64,000 bases of DNA from DATNPX01 sp036702975 (lineage in GTDB: Bacteria; Cyanobacteriota; Vampirovibrionia; Obscuribacterales; Obscuribacteraceae), in NCBI GenBank assembly GCA_036702975.1, contig DATNPX010000054.1, forward strand, positions 310,001-374,000, read 5' to 3'. The notes beneath the pieces are model-generated. The model made no database searches. It was not told the DNA's origin and worked only from the letters and a program-made list of their open reading frames with translations. The first letter of the stretch is position 1. Each line of letters starts with the position of its first letter. Both the position numbers and the translations under genes were made by a program. Shown here piece after piece: positions 45,720 to 55,560 of the stretch.

Positions 45720-47404
45720 GGTGCAGACCTCGTTAATTGAACAAATGAATACAAATTGACGATCCCAGTGCTGCCTGCGGTGGCACCGCCTGTACCGGCA
45801 GCACCACCGAAAGCTGAAATTGTTCCGTTATTAGTTACAGTCGAACCGCTAATATCAATAACACCGCCGCCACCGCCACCGCCTCCTCCTGCGCCGCCAT
45901 TACCACCAGGACCCCCGGCAGCAGTAATGCTTGCCCCCGAATTAATTGTAACTGTCAAAAGATCTCGTATCTGAATCCCACCGCCCGAGCCACCGCCGCC
46001 CCCAAAGGCATTAGCAGAGGCGCTTCCAGTACCGCCTGTTGCAGTCACCACTGCTCCGGCGCTGAACACAATAGCCCCGGTTGCTTCCATATATAAAGAG
46101 CCACCACCAGCCCCACCGTTACCGCTGATGTTTCCATTAGCAGCACCAGCGCCACCGCCGCTTCCGCTAAGCGAAGAAGAGATTGGATAAGTACCCCCGC
46201 CCGTAAGTCCGTAACCGCCAGACGGTGTACCCCCACGCCCCCCGAATCCACCACCACCGCCGCCCACCTGCGATCCTGAAGTTGAGCTGTTTAAATTCAA
46301 TCCGGGTGCACCACTACTCCCAGCGCCAAATCCAACCGCAGGCGCACCTCCAGTCCAGTTAGTACCAGTACCTACTATACCCATGCCTCCAGCCATCTCG
46401 GTATTCACCACCCAGATGTTGTTTATGGTCACAGTACCACTTACATGGATGCGTGCGTAATTGGAATTGATAGCACCCGGTTGCGTCCAATTGCCGCTAT
46501 GCCAGTACTCTCCGCTGATTGTCATGCCAACAGGCACAGCTGATGTTGCCGCATTACCAACATCGGTGTAAGTTAGAGCCGTCCCTGAATATAGCAATCC
46601 AGTTGTTGCGGAACTGGTACCAGCCGTGGCACCACTCGCACTACGATAAAGCTGATATGCAACCGCACCGGTTACAGATGACCACGAAACTATATTTGTA
46701 TTTGTGCCACTTAATGTAGTGGCGCCTGTAGTAGTTGTTGTTGCTGAACTAGGAGCTGCCAGCGTGACACCATCAGGCATCGTGTAAGTGAGCACATAGC
46801 TATAACTAGTGGTTGCGGGTGTTCCACCGTGCGTAATACTTGAAGGTGCCGTTGAAGTTGTTATACTCGTTGGTAATTGGCGAGTACCATCGCCACCAAA
46901 AGAAAGGCGAGTACTATTGCCGCCCGTACAAATAAAATTGCTCGTTGCGGGTATTGTAAGGTTGTTAGCTTTGATATCAGCATAAGCAGAGTTAGAAGCA
47001 TTCCTAACCGCCAGCACGCCCGCTGATTCGCGAGTCATCAAAACGTCATAAGAAGCGCTTCCAGAGCCCCAAAATACCCAGCCATCCGAGGTGAATCCAA
47101 CGCGCGCAAAGGTATCACCGGCAAGTAATGCATCAACACAAGGTTGCCCTGTAGCGCGCTTAAATTGCCACTCTTGGGTCAAATCCATCTTGCTCGGCGC
47201 GATAGCCGCACCAACTGCAATATTGGTGTTGTCCAGCGCATTGACCACATTGACGCCGGACTGAAAATTTGCGTTCATCTGACTGGATTGAATCGTGGTG
47301 TTCGGAACGAAAGTGTTCGGAATCACCCACGGAGAAGCTTGCGCCTGCAACCCGAAAAGATAGAAAATAGTTGTAAAAATAGTGAGTAATTTAGCTCGCA
47401 ACAC
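45716..47404 (-). CDS. Gly-rich tail-fibre-like protein with FN3-like domain
   Basis: A 562-aa protein. The N-terminal segment TFVPNTTIQSSQMNANFQSG resembles phage fibre attachment regions. Residues about 185-290 look like a fibronectin type III fold (TYTMPDGVTLAAPSS, YQLYRSASG). Residues about 345-545 are extremely Gly-rich, which may form a polyglycine II or adhesive shaft. It begins with a hydrophobic leader (TIFTTIFYLFGLQAQA). GTG at 47404 overlaps the previous gene by 14 bp. Likely host-recognition fibre. Confidence 0.65.
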   Translation of the reverse strand: MLRAKLLTIFTTIFYLFGLQAQASPWVIPNTFVPNTTIQSSQMNANFQSGVNVVNALDNTNIAVGAAIAPSKMDLTQEWQFKRATGQPCVDALLAGDTFARVGFTSDGWVFWGSGSASYDVLMTRESAGVLAVRNASNSAYADIKANNLTIPATSNFICTGGNSTRLSFGGDGTRQLPTSITTSTAPSSITHGGTPATTSYSYVLTYTMPDGVTLAAPSSATTTTTGATTLSGTNTNIVSWSSVTGAVAYQLYRSASGATAGTSSATTGLLYSGTALTYTDVGNAATSAVPVGMTISGEYWHSGNWTQPGAINSNYARIHVSGTVTINNIWVVNTEMAGGMGIVGTGTNWTGGAPAVGFGAGSSGAPGLNLNSSTSGSQVGGGGGGFGGRGGTPSGGYGLTGGGTYPISSSLSGSGGGAGAANGNISGNGGAGGGSLYMEATGAIVFSAGAVVTATGGTGSASANAFGGGGGSGGGIQIRDLLTVTINSGASITAAGGPGGNGGAGGGGGGGGGVIDISGSTVTNNGTISAFGGAAGTGGATAGSTGIVNLYSFVQLTRSAP

Positions 47405-49040
47405 GTTTCCGCCCTCGCGGTAAATAAAACAGAGAAAAACCAAGTATTTCAAAGCGAGATCCTGGCGTTGTGGTACTAAGCTTTATAGTAACATTGGAAT
47501 CGCCTAGCGACCCCATTGTGATACCGCTTGAATCTGGCACGGTAAACCTTGCGCGGTTCTTGTAAAGCTTGAAAGAACCGGTAGCGCCACCAAATTGAGA
47601 TTGATCCCAATTAGATATGTCAAATCGACCGATGTTCGATGCGCCAGAAGGCTGAACCGATTTGGTGGACGAAGCGCCGGCGCCCATTCCAATCGTTCCG
47701 CCAATAGTGATGATCGCATTATCGGTTCGATAGTCTAAATATATCCACTTCCAAATCTTGAATACGTTCGGCGATCCAGCCGTCAAAATCGGGCTCGTCC
47801 AGTAAGGTGCAATCGCCGCACCATTGTCAGTGATTCCGCTATTGCAAAGACTCAAAGCATTATTGACTCGGTCAGCGCAGAACAATTGAAACTGCCCGAA
47901 GTTATCCACGGCTTCCACCCAATAACCGCTCGGCCAGCCGCGATACCGACTCCACGCTTTTGTTTGGTAATGATAAACATATTGCAATCCACCGCCAATA
48001 TCAACGATATATTGCTGATCTGGTGTATTTACGGCCGCCGTGAAAGGCTGATTGACGTTAATCGAAAGCTGCGTTTGCACAGCCCCAAACAATTCAGTTC
48101 TGATTGGTCCGCTGATTTCCAGCGCTGTTGATCCGTTGATGCCCCAAACCTTGTTATCAGTGCCGAGAAAGAGCGCATAACCAGACCCATCTGGACCTGG
48201 CACATATCGCATACTCGCACCATCTCTGACACCAGCAGGACAGTTAATCAAAATCTCTGTTAACGAACCCAGCGCGCCCGAATATGCATACAAACCAAAT
48301 TGGGATTTGCCAACCAGAATCGTTCTAAATGGCGAGATACCGGTATTTGCAACAGCTAACGGAATTGCACAATTGATATCACCGCCTGCATCTTCGCCAA
48401 CTTGCTGAATATTGGTTCCCGGAATCGTCAACGGATCATTGGTATTGCACCACATCATTGCGCTTTTATCGAAACCACCGCTGGCGTATTTCAAATTGCA
48501 CATGATTAGCGATCCGGCATAGACTTGCAGCACCTTGCATGCAGGTGGCTGAATCGTTCCGCTGGTTCCAGAGGTTCCCAAGGGAGCGTCAGTGCCAACC
48601 ACTGGATCCCAAACTCGAATCCCGCCAGCTCCGCTATAAATGGTGGTGCCGTCTGAGTAGAAAAGCTGGCCGTTCAACGCGACAGATGTGATCCGATTGC
48701 CAGAAGAATACGCACCAAGTTTAAGCACGATCAACGTGTTGTTGGTAACGTCGTATATATTTCCGCCACCCCAAAGCGCTTTATGTTTGTTCCCAACGGC
48801 ATCGTAGAAGAAAGCAACGCCATCCGGCGCAACTCCCAATGACGCTATGGCGAGCGAAAATCCATCACGCCCTATGATTCTACCCGTCTGGCTAAACTTG
48901 ACGTTCTGACAGTCAGGAGAATAGGTGAGCTTAAGATTCAGCGGGTTGGTTTCTGAATCAAGGCCGCCTTCAAAGGACGCTAGCCTCAATTCTTTTAACG
49001 CCCGATCAAGCTCCGCATTTAGTGAAGCAACCTGGCTCAT
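47391..49040 (-). CDS. phage tail protein, beta-rich (possibly tail tubular/stabilising protein)
   Basis: This 549-aa protein is rich in Gly, Thr, Asn and Val, with beta-propeller-like strand patterns (WGGGNIYDVTNNTLIVLK, then LFYSDGTTIYSGAGG). Its place between the adaptor and the fibre matches the P22 gp10 or T7 gp12 position. No homology was proven. It starts at ATG 49040 and overlaps the adaptor gene by 4 bp. Confidence 0.65.
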   Translation of the reverse strand: MSQVASLNAELDRALKELRLASFEGGLDSETNPLNLKLTYSPDCQNVKFSQTGRIIGRDGFSLAIASLGVAPDGVAFFYDAVGNKHKALWGGGNIYDVTNNTLIVLKLGAYSSGNRITSVALNGQLFYSDGTTIYSGAGGIRVWDPVVGTDAPLGTSGTSGTIQPPACKVLQVYAGSLIMCNLKYASGGFDKSAMMWCNTNDPLTIPGTNIQQVGEDAGGDINCAIPLAVANTGISPFRTILVGKSQFGLYAYSGALGSLTEILINCPAGVRDGASMRYVPGPDGSGYALFLGTDNKVWGINGSTALEISGPIRTELFGAVQTQLSINVNQPFTAAVNTPDQQYIVDIGGGLQYVYHYQTKAWSRYRGWPSGYWVEAVDNFGQFQLFCADRVNNALSLCNSGITDNGAAIAPYWTSPILTAGSPNVFKIWKWIYLDYRTDNAIITIGGTIGMGAGASSTKSVQPSGASNIGRFDISNWDQSQFGGATGSFKLYKNRARFTVPDSSGITMGSLGDSNVTIKLSTTTPGSRFEILGFSLFYLPRGRKRVAS

Positions 49041-49795
49041 GACGCGCTGCCTTCAGGGATGATGATGATCGAAGTGTTCGGCGAGTAGTAATCCTCTTCG
49101 CCCAATACTTGAATCTTCGGATGCGTTAGCTCCTGTCCCGCATTCATCATTTTGACTTTCAACCGATCTCTGAACTTCTCAAAAATCGGCATATAGATGT
49201 CGCTCATCTCGCTATACGCTTCGTCTTTTTGCTTGGCAATAGCGGTTGCATATGCAACGATTCCGCGATGGTATTCCAGTGGCACTGGTGACACATCAGT
49301 GTCATTCACCATCGTGTAATGAGCAGAGAAATAGGAAAGCGTGACGGTCCAAGCACTGCTGCTTGGAGTTGGGTAGAAGCCGATTACTTTGCCACCGCCG
49401 CTAGTCCATGTGGGTGTACTCGGCGTGACCGTAATATTGTTGTTTGAACCTTGTCCGGCGGTCTGTGCCACGATCTCGCGGACATAAAACTTTTCTGGCT
49501 GTCCTGGTTGTTGTGATGCTTCCTGGACGCCGCGCGGCGAAGTTGGTGAAAGCGGGAGGAGCGAACCAATCCACAGCTTAGCGTCAAAAACTTCATCGAC
49601 ATCAGACGGCAAGTTGTATTCTTGCTGTCCAGCAACACAGGCAAGTTGATAGAAAGTCTGAACTGGCTGAGATTCAGACACCATCAATTTGGCGCCTTCA
49701 TTCAGCCAGTCATTTAGTTCAGAATCAGCCCAGAAGTCGGCGGTTGGTTCATCAATCGCCCGCCGAACTTCTGTGCGCATTTGACCGAGATTCAT
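49037..49795 (-). CDS. head-tail adaptor-like protein
   Basis: This 252-aa protein begins MNLGQMRTEVRRAIDEPTAD and continues FWADSELNDWLNEGAKLMV. This is a recurrent pattern in podovirus adaptor proteins that bind the portal (P22 gp4 or T7 gp11 position). It is mixed alpha/beta, without Cys clusters. It sits between the decoration-like protein and the tail protein and shares a 4-bp overlap with the latter. The assignment rests on pattern and order. Confidence 0.65.
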   Translation of the reverse strand: MNLGQMRTEVRRAIDEPTADFWADSELNDWLNEGAKLMVSESQPVQTFYQLACVAGQQEYNLPSDVDEVFDAKLWIGSLLPLSPTSPRGVQEASQQPGQPEKFYVREIVAQTAGQGSNNNITVTPSTPTWTSGGGKVIGFYPTPSSSAWTVTLSYFSAHYTMVNDTDVSPVPLEYHRGIVAYATAIAKQKDEAYSEMSDIYMPIFEKFRDRLKVKMMNAGQELTHPKIQVLGEEDYYSPNTSIIIIPEGSAS

Positions 49796-49816
49796 TTTCA
49801 GTGAACCTCTATTTCG

Positions 49817-50314
49817 TTATGTCAGCCCTTGCAGGCGGACAAGCAAGTTGGCAGTACCAGAAGCCTGAGAAGCTACCGCACTACCGATGATGCCTTGTTG
49901 AACGCCATTGGTAGCCGTGTACGGCGCTTGCTGCGCAGTGCCAGCAGTTGCCGAAGCGGATAGTTCCGCCCCAAATGTCACTGCACCAGTCACGGTAACA
50001 GTAGCCTCGCCATCCACAGTCATCCAAAAGTAGACACCGGCTGCAACGTTCGCCACTTCGCAGATACCTACGGTGACATCACTTACACCAGCAGTCGGAA
50101 CTACATTACTAGAAGACTTGGTGGTTGCAGCTGAGTTCGATTTTACTGGCGCATACTGCGCGATAGTTCCACCTGCAACCGCCAAGCGATAACGCTTAGC
50201 GCCTTCATAGCGAACCATCCCGAGGGAATAGCCAGCAGGCAATGCAGCAGTTGTCGAGCCCTGATTAATCAGGTCGGTTACCTGCTCAAGCCAACACATT
50301 CCAGGAAAAGACAT
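49817..50314 (-). CDS. capsid decoration or head-fibre-like protein
   Basis: A 165-aa beta-rich protein (YRLAVAGGTIAQYAPVKSNS, then VAAGVYFWMTVDGEATVTVTG) similar in look to small capsid-stabilising proteins with a DUF2190-like character. It is encoded 30 bp downstream of the capsid gene. It is likely a decoration protein on the capsid surface, inferred from order and composition. Confidence 0.6.
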   Translation of the reverse strand: MSFPGMCWLEQVTDLINQGSTTAALPAGYSLGMVRYEGAKRYRLAVAGGTIAQYAPVKSNSAATTKSSSNVVPTAGVSDVTVGICEVANVAAGVYFWMTVDGEATVTVTGAVTFGAELSASATAGTAQQAPYTATNGVQQGIIGSAVASQASGTANLLVRLQGLT

Positions 50315-50343
50315 GGTAGCTTTTCTCCTAAAACATCCCTGGC

Positions 50344-51402
50344 TTAGCCAGTGATACCGGTGATGACACCTTGCAAGTTCGGTCTATCGCAGGTCAGGTT
50401 GACCATGAGCAAAATGAACTTGATCAGCATCATTTGGTTAGCAGGGCTGCGGAACTCCGTTGTCTTGAAGTTGCAGCTATCCAATGGACGCCAGTAGAGA
50501 TGATCCATATTGAGAAAATACATCTTGCCACTACCATTGGTATCGCCTTGTGTCAACAGGTCATCAACCAACACAGGTGTGCCGTTGAATTCAAGACCAT
50601 CTTCGTAGCCCATCTTGCCAACTTTATCAGTTGACATTTGACGCTGAATTGCAGTTAACAGGTTGAAGTAAGCGTTGTATGCCAACTGCGAAGTGATGAT
50701 ATGCGTGGGGCGCTCACCACCCTGAGTGCAGAAGCCATACATGAACTGCATCTTCTTGATCGAGATCGTGGTCAAGTTATCGATGGTTTCGGTGTCTTTC
50801 CACATCGTCACCGTGGCATTTGCATTACATGCGAACACGTTTGCGTTCCAGAATGCGTTACCAACCGGGTTCGACTGCGGTCCAGAAGCACCAACACGAG
50901 TGATTCCGCCGAACGGTCCGATTGACGGGTCCGCTCCGTTGCCTACTATAGCTTGTAGTCCATCAACGCGCCGCTTGTTGTTCGCATTGAGAGATCCATC
51001 GCCAAACACGTCTTTACCGAGAGTATCGGTGAGCGAATTTTCTGCGAGCTCCATCTGCGCTTTCAGCAGATCGATGATCTTAGCCTTACCGGCGTTCAAC
51101 CATTGCTCTGTCTGCGGAATGGTGCAGGAAGCGTAGTAGTAGCAAACCGGATGAGTTGCCTGTGTGGCAACGTCAACGAAGGTTGTATTGAGTACATCAG
51201 CGCCACCGCCCCAAGCACCAGCATTACCTGATTTCCCGTAAGAAATAGGCTGTTGGATCGAGCGTCCACCATCGAAGGTTTTCTCACTCTTACGCAACAT
51301 TCCAAGGAAAACAGAACGCAGGAAGAAGTTATCTACCAGCTTCGGAATGTAGTACTTGTTGGTTAGCGCATCAAAGGTTTGAATTGTAAATGGACCAGCC
51401 AT
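50344..51402 (-). CDS. major capsid protein
   Basis: This 352-aa protein starts MAGPFTIQTFDALTNKYYIP and has LRSVFLGMLRKSEKTFDGG, then QPISYGKSG, LTDTLGKDVFGDG and a conserved-looking C-terminal ETFRSP-like region (FKTTEFRSPANQMMLIKF). This fits a podovirus HK97-fold coat. It follows the scaffold-like gene, the usual order. No cleaved N-terminal delta domain is evident; the scaffold is a separate gene. Confidence 0.78.
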   Translation of the reverse strand: MAGPFTIQTFDALTNKYYIPKLVDNFFLRSVFLGMLRKSEKTFDGGRSIQQPISYGKSGNAGAWGGGADVLNTTFVDVATQATHPVCYYYASCTIPQTEQWLNAGKAKIIDLLKAQMELAENSLTDTLGKDVFGDGSLNANNKRRVDGLQAIVGNGADPSIGPFGGITRVGASGPQSNPVGNAFWNANVFACNANATVTMWKDTETIDNLTTISIKKMQFMYGFCTQGGERPTHIITSQLAYNAYFNLLTAIQRQMSTDKVGKMGYEDGLEFNGTPVLVDDLLTQGDTNGSGKMYFLNMDHLYWRPLDSCNFKTTEFRSPANQMMLIKFILLMVNLTCDRPNLQGVITGITG

Positions 51403-51418
51403 TATTCAAATCTCCTGA

Positions 51419-52264
51419 TTACATTGCCGCCGCAAGTTCAGCCAACATGGCTGCATCCGCTTCGGCATAACCGCGTTTGGTGCGATCCAACTTTGGCGGC
51501 GCAGGCTTTTGATAAGGCTGACCGGAAGCGGGCACCCGCGAAGCAGCTTTGACTGCTTGTGCGTTTTTCTCGTCTCGTTTGCGCTGCAATTCGTCCGCTT
51601 GCGCTTTCAGCCGTGGATAATCCATGTGTTGATAGCCAAGCTCGAATCTTTCCAGCCAGTTGTTGCCACCAAAGCGGCCTTGTTTCAACATGGACTGAAG
51701 AGCGATTTCTCGCTCCTGCGGCTTTACGAGATCGTCGAAATCTTTGTATTTTGCTCGCATAGCAGCTTCGGCTGCTTGGAAGTTAGCCTTCTCGTTTTCT
51801 GCGAGCATGTGAACTTGCACGCGTTGCATGTGCTGCAATTGCTGTGCGTATTGAGACTGCGCAAACCCATTGGCAGTCAAAAGATAGTCTTCTTGCGCTT
51901 GCTGTGGCTGCAGCTGATGCACCGGTTGCGGTGCGTGTTGCCGCGTCTGCGGCTGGCTTTGTCTAGCCATCAACTGCGTAATCATGCCGTTCATCACGTC
52001 ATATTTGCGGTTGATTTGCTCTAAAGTATCTTGGCGATCCTTTTCAGCTTGGCTTAACGGTGCCGATTCTTCGGCTTCCGGTTTATTGGATTCGTCCGCA
52101 TCCGCACGCTTGATAGCCTTATCGGCTTCATCCTCGTCTTTAAGCGGGTCAAAGGTTTCGGGGGCAAGCTGGGTTGAAGTATCGAGTTCGAAATCATCTT
52201 TACCAATGAGTTCATCCAACTCGGCTGCAAAACCCTGCTCATCTACTTTTTGTCTTTCGTGCAT
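51419..52264 (-). CDS. capsid scaffold-like protein
   Basis: A 281-aa protein. The first 75 residues are very acidic (DEEDEADKA-type). A Gln-rich coiled coil follows (residues about 100-180, QPVHQLQPQQAQ), then a helical C-terminus rich in Lys. Acidic/coiled composition and position just upstream of the coat gene in transcription order fit a scaffolding protein. No family signature. Confidence 0.65.
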   Translation of the reverse strand: MHERQKVDEQGFAAELDELIGKDDFELDTSTQLAPETFDPLKDEDEADKAIKRADADESNKPEAEESAPLSQAEKDRQDTLEQINRKYDVMNGMITQLMARQSQPQTRQHAPQPVHQLQPQQAQEDYLLTANGFAQSQYAQQLQHMQRVQVHMLAENEKANFQAAEAAMRAKYKDFDDLVKPQEREIALQSMLKQGRFGGNNWLERFELGYQHMDYPRLKAQADELQRKRDEKNAQAVKAASRVPASGQPYQKPAPPKLDRTKRGYAEADAAMLAELAAAM

Positions 52265-52272
52265 GAGTCAAC

Positions 52273-52596
52273 CTATAAGCGGGCAGCAGCTTGCTGCCCT
52301 GTCAAAAGTGCCTGAGCCTGCGCGAATTGCTCTTTATCCTTCAAGCGCAGCTTATTCAGCTTTACTGCCATTCCGCCAACTTCATTCGCCTGAACAGCCC
52401 TTCCAGCTTGGTTCAGTTCTTGCTCTAAACGCTTTAGTGCTGTTACAGTGGTGGCGTATCCGTAATCAACCGGATCAGTTTGATTGGGAGAGCCTTGAGG
52501 CTGTCCCTGTGTAGGTACGTTAGGGTTGGGCGGCGCGCCCGGCTGTCCCTGCCGAATCGGCAAAGGTCCAGTCAAAATTTGGTGCATCGGTTGCAT
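52273..52596 (-). CDS. small hypothetical phage protein
   Basis: A 107-aa protein with a Pro/Gln/Gly-rich N-terminal half (GQPGAPPNPNVPTQGQPQGS) and a helical, coiled-coil C-terminal half (TALKRLEQELNQAGRAVQAN). It is 8 bp from the scaffold-like gene. It probably acts in head assembly with the scaffold. Not recognised. Confidence 0.5.
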   Translation of the reverse strand: MQPMHQILTGPLPIRQGQPGAPPNPNVPTQGQPQGSPNQTDPVDYGYATTVTALKRLEQELNQAGRAVQANEVGGMAVKLNKLRLKDKEQFAQAQALLTGQQAAARL

Positions 52597-52680
52597 TCAT
52601 AATGCTCGTTCCTTGAAACCTAACACCACCAATAGTATCGGTACCGGATCACCCCGCGATAGAGGTTACCCGGGTATACA

Positions 52681-52866
52681 CTATCGGTAGGCGTTAACGA
52701 CCTGCTGACTTACCCAAAGGCGCCAAGACAGGTCATTTACAGAGTTATTGGCATGCTGAATTACGCGCACCGGTGCTAGTGCTGCATGCTTTAATAGTTT
52801 TAAGATGCCCGCTTGCGCGGGCACCGTATATAGCACCAATATCAACAACGCTAAGACAATTCTCAT
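52681..52866 (-). CDS. small secreted-type phage peptide
   Basis: This 61-aa protein has a signal peptide (IVLALLILVLYTVPAQA) and a basic mature part. It overlaps the portal gene's stop by 4 bp. It may be a holin/anti-holin, lipoprotein-like or membrane factor; unknown. The size and signal are the only features. Confidence 0.45.
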   Translation of the reverse strand: MRIVLALLILVLYTVPAQAGILKLLKHAALAPVRVIQHANNSVNDLSWRLWVSQQVVNAYR

Positions 52867-54761
52867 AGATTGCTAAAATCAGACTTTTTACGCCCTGCAC
52901 CGGAACCGGGCTTGGCACCATCGTTGTTTACCAAATCTGCATCAATTCCTGCTCTAGCGAGCAAAATTTCAGCTTGTACGGCATCTTTCTTGCGTTCAAG
53001 AACTTTGGCTCTGCCCGGATAGTTATACGCATCCAGAAGCGCCTCATCGTCAATCGCTCCAATACTACGTAACTGCATAGCCACTGTTTGAGCGCTTTGC
53101 TTTGCGCCTGGCAGTGACGAGCCAATTTCCACACCAACCGAGATATCCGGTTGATCTTTGTCAGCACTCCACGAGATTTGCATTTTTTCGCCGGTTGCCG
53201 GATCGGTTACATCACAAGTCACATCTTTGATATACGCTTGGCGGATATTCCACGCGAGCTGATAACCAAATTCTTGCAACGCATTTTCGAGCAAGCGTCC
53301 TTTGATTTTCAAAGTAGCGGCGCTTGAACCTTGTAGGTTGGAAATAGCATCAGCACTCAATTGCGAGCCTTTTTCGACATTGCCCTGCATGACGTCTGTG
53401 ACGCCTGACAGATCATTGAAGATACTCATCAACTGCTGAATCAGCGGAAATATGAATTGCGGGAACTCAGTGGGCATCAATCGTTCGACGGTTGCGCCCG
53501 GATTGTGCACAATGATCAGGTTCTCTTCGTTCGTGATCGTCTTGTACTTTTCTGGCGAATCAAACGCGTTATTGGAAATCTTGTAAGGCGCGTTTATATT
53601 CACTCGGGCATTTTTCATCATGTCCTTGTGAATCAAATTCACCTTATCTTCAAGACGTCCAAGGATTTCAACATCGCCAAATGAGAAAAGGCGCGTTGAT
53701 AGGCGGTTTTCAAAGAAGGTATAGGGCGTATGACCGTGCCTGAATGGATTAGGAGCATCAAACAACAACACTTTGTTTGCCGTGATAATCAGTCTTCCAT
53801 TGGGGTATTTCGGTACCCATTCGCCGAGCGGTTCGCCTGTGGCTTCATCAACTGTGGTCTTGCCGTCTGCGTTCAATGTAGGCTTGAAGACAGTTTGTTT
53901 GTCTTTGAGCCACATCTCCTTGACCATTGCGCGCTTGCGTTCGCCGATTGTGAATCCGTTATCCATCGTTGGCGAGCTAATTTCCATCGTGCCGCCAACC
54001 ATGCCGCTTGAGTCATCGGTGTCAGCGCTGGTTGAATAAGTACTTTCACCTTCAACAAGAAAGCCTCGATCAGTCCAAATCGAACGAATGTCCGCTAAAT
54101 CCATTGGCTCTGCAACGCACAAATATGCCATGTCTTGCCAAGCCCAGCTCTTACCGAACGGGTCAGGCCAGACATAACGCGGATCCGTTTTCGTGAAAAC
54201 AATCTTTGTGTCTTGGTTGAATGGTCCCTTTTGGTTGCGATCAAAGGTCTGTTTCAGCACGCCGAGATTGAACCGCTTCATATCAAGCATCATGCGCGCC
54301 ACCAAAAGATCAAAGTTATTTTGATCCATGGATTCGCCCATGAAGAAATTCAACGCCGCAACAAAATCTTCTTCTGTAACTTGCTTTGAAGAGGCAGTGG
54401 GGCGCGGCAATGAGTCAAGCGCTATCGAAATAGCCTTCTCAACCGCTTGCGGCACCAATGTGAGCTCGCTTCGCGTTGGACGCTGTCGTTGAGGCAGTCC
54501 ATCAAGTTCTAACCGGCGCTCAGAATCAAGCCAACGCTCTTTGTATGTGCGCCATTTCTCTCGTGATTGCTTATAGAGATCGTCAACCAGCCGGACATAG
54601 TAGTCTTCGTAAGCTTCATACGATTCCCACTCTTCTTCCTGCCATGTTGGCTTATCGTCTTCTTCTTTCTTTGGGTCCGGCTTCTTTTCCGGCTCTGCGG
54701 GTTCAGGTTCTAACGGGTTTTTAGCTGCTATTTGCGCTGAATATTCATCCCAGCCATCCAT
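52863..54761 (-). CDS. portal protein
   Basis: This 632-aa protein has the length of podovirus portals. Typical features are an acidic N-terminus (about 1-45, EPEPAEPEKKPDPK), RWLDSERRLELDGLPQRQRP and a long clip/wing helical part. A segment near 410 reads NEENLIIVHNPGATVERLMP. It lies directly after the terminase region, the normal order. The portal forms the DNA entry ring of the capsid. Start overlaps the small membrane protein gene by 34 bp. Confidence 0.75.
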   Translation of the reverse strand: MDGWDEYSAQIAAKNPLEPEPAEPEKKPDPKKEEDDKPTWQEEEWESYEAYEDYYVRLVDDLYKQSREKWRTYKERWLDSERRLELDGLPQRQRPTRSELTLVPQAVEKAISIALDSLPRPTASSKQVTEEDFVAALNFFMGESMDQNNFDLLVARMMLDMKRFNLGVLKQTFDRNQKGPFNQDTKIVFTKTDPRYVWPDPFGKSWAWQDMAYLCVAEPMDLADIRSIWTDRGFLVEGESTYSTSADTDDSSGMVGGTMEISSPTMDNGFTIGERKRAMVKEMWLKDKQTVFKPTLNADGKTTVDEATGEPLGEWVPKYPNGRLIITANKVLLFDAPNPFRHGHTPYTFFENRLSTRLFSFGDVEILGRLEDKVNLIHKDMMKNARVNINAPYKISNNAFDSPEKYKTITNEENLIIVHNPGATVERLMPTEFPQFIFPLIQQLMSIFNDLSGVTDVMQGNVEKGSQLSADAISNLQGSSAATLKIKGRLLENALQEFGYQLAWNIRQAYIKDVTCDVTDPATGEKMQISWSADKDQPDISVGVEIGSSLPGAKQSAQTVAMQLRSIGAIDDEALLDAYNYPGRAKVLERKKDAVQAEILLARAGIDADLVNNDGAKPGSGAGRKKSDFSNL

Positions 54762-55009
54762 TGTTCAAGCTCTTTTTCAGTATAGGGAGGCTGATCGCCT
54801 TCCTGAACCGGTTCCAGATGAACAGTGCCATCTGCATGCGTGGTCTGTCGGTAAACACCGGCTGGCATCTGGGGCGCGGGCGCCTGTAGGTGCGCTTGAT
54901 ACTGATGCCAGCAAAGATATAAGCCAACAAACAATGCGGCGCCGCCAACAAGAACGATGCCAATGCAAATCACGCTAAGAAAAATGAGTGATGCCCAAGC
55001 GTATTCCAT
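54728..55009 (-). CDS. small single-pass membrane protein
   Basis: This 93-aa protein has an N-terminal membrane helix (LIFLSVICIGIVLVGGAALF) and a Pro/Gln-rich C-terminus. It sits between portal and a small hypothetical gene with overlaps on both sides (portal by 34 bp). Function unknown; could be a virion or membrane factor. Confidence 0.5.
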   Translation of the reverse strand: MEYAWASLIFLSVICIGIVLVGGAALFVGLYLCWHQYQAHLQAPAPQMPAGVYRQTTHADGTVHLEPVQEGDQPPYTEKELEQWMAGMNIQRK

Positions 55010-55560
55010 TAGCGAATCCCGTATTCAGCTTCATACCGTCTCTGAAGATGCGCTTCTGTAGCCTTTTCGCTATCATTGATTCGCTTGATCACTTTGTCAG
55101 CATCAAACAGCTTATTCAAAGCCCGTTTAAGCGCAGCCACATTGCTGATTTTTGCAGCACTCGCCCACGAATTGAGTTGCAGGAAGTTGTCTCTTCGCAT
55201 CAGCGCAACGAGCAGTTTGTTGTCTTTGTGATCTTTGTTGTTGTCGTTACCGGTGCGCTTGTCCGCTTCTGCCTTTTCCGGCGAATCAACATCAATCAAG
55301 CCTTTCACAAAACCGTGCGCAAGCGCCTGGCGCAATGTGGTTAACTTTGTGCTATTGCGCATGTTTGCGTGGTACTGCAGCACCTTCTCGAAATCTTCGC
55401 CAAGCAACGCAGGAATGAACGGCTCTAATTCGTAGTCTGGGCGTCTATCGTAGATATTCAGCGGTATTTCAGGTCCAAAGTTTTCCCGTGCATCTCCTTC
55501 GGGCGTATCAGCGCCACCAGGAAACAGACCAGCAGGAAACCCTGTGGGGTCAGTCATCAT
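55009..55560 (-). CDS. hypothetical phage protein between terminase and portal
   Basis: This 183-aa protein has a Pro/Gly-rich N-terminus and a helical C-terminal half with many Arg/Lys and Asp. It overlaps the terminase gene end by 11 bp and shares a start/stop base with the next gene. No recognised motif. It may assist packaging or portal assembly. Confidence 0.5.
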   Translation of the reverse strand: MMTDPTGFPAGLFPGGADTPEGDARENFGPEIPLNIYDRRPDYELEPFIPALLGEDFEKVLQYHANMRNSTKLTTLRQALAHGFVKGLIDVDSPEKAEADKRTGNDNNKDHKDNKLLVALMRRDNFLQLNSWASAAKISNVAALKRALNKLFDADKVIKRINDSEKATEAHLQRRYEAEYGIR

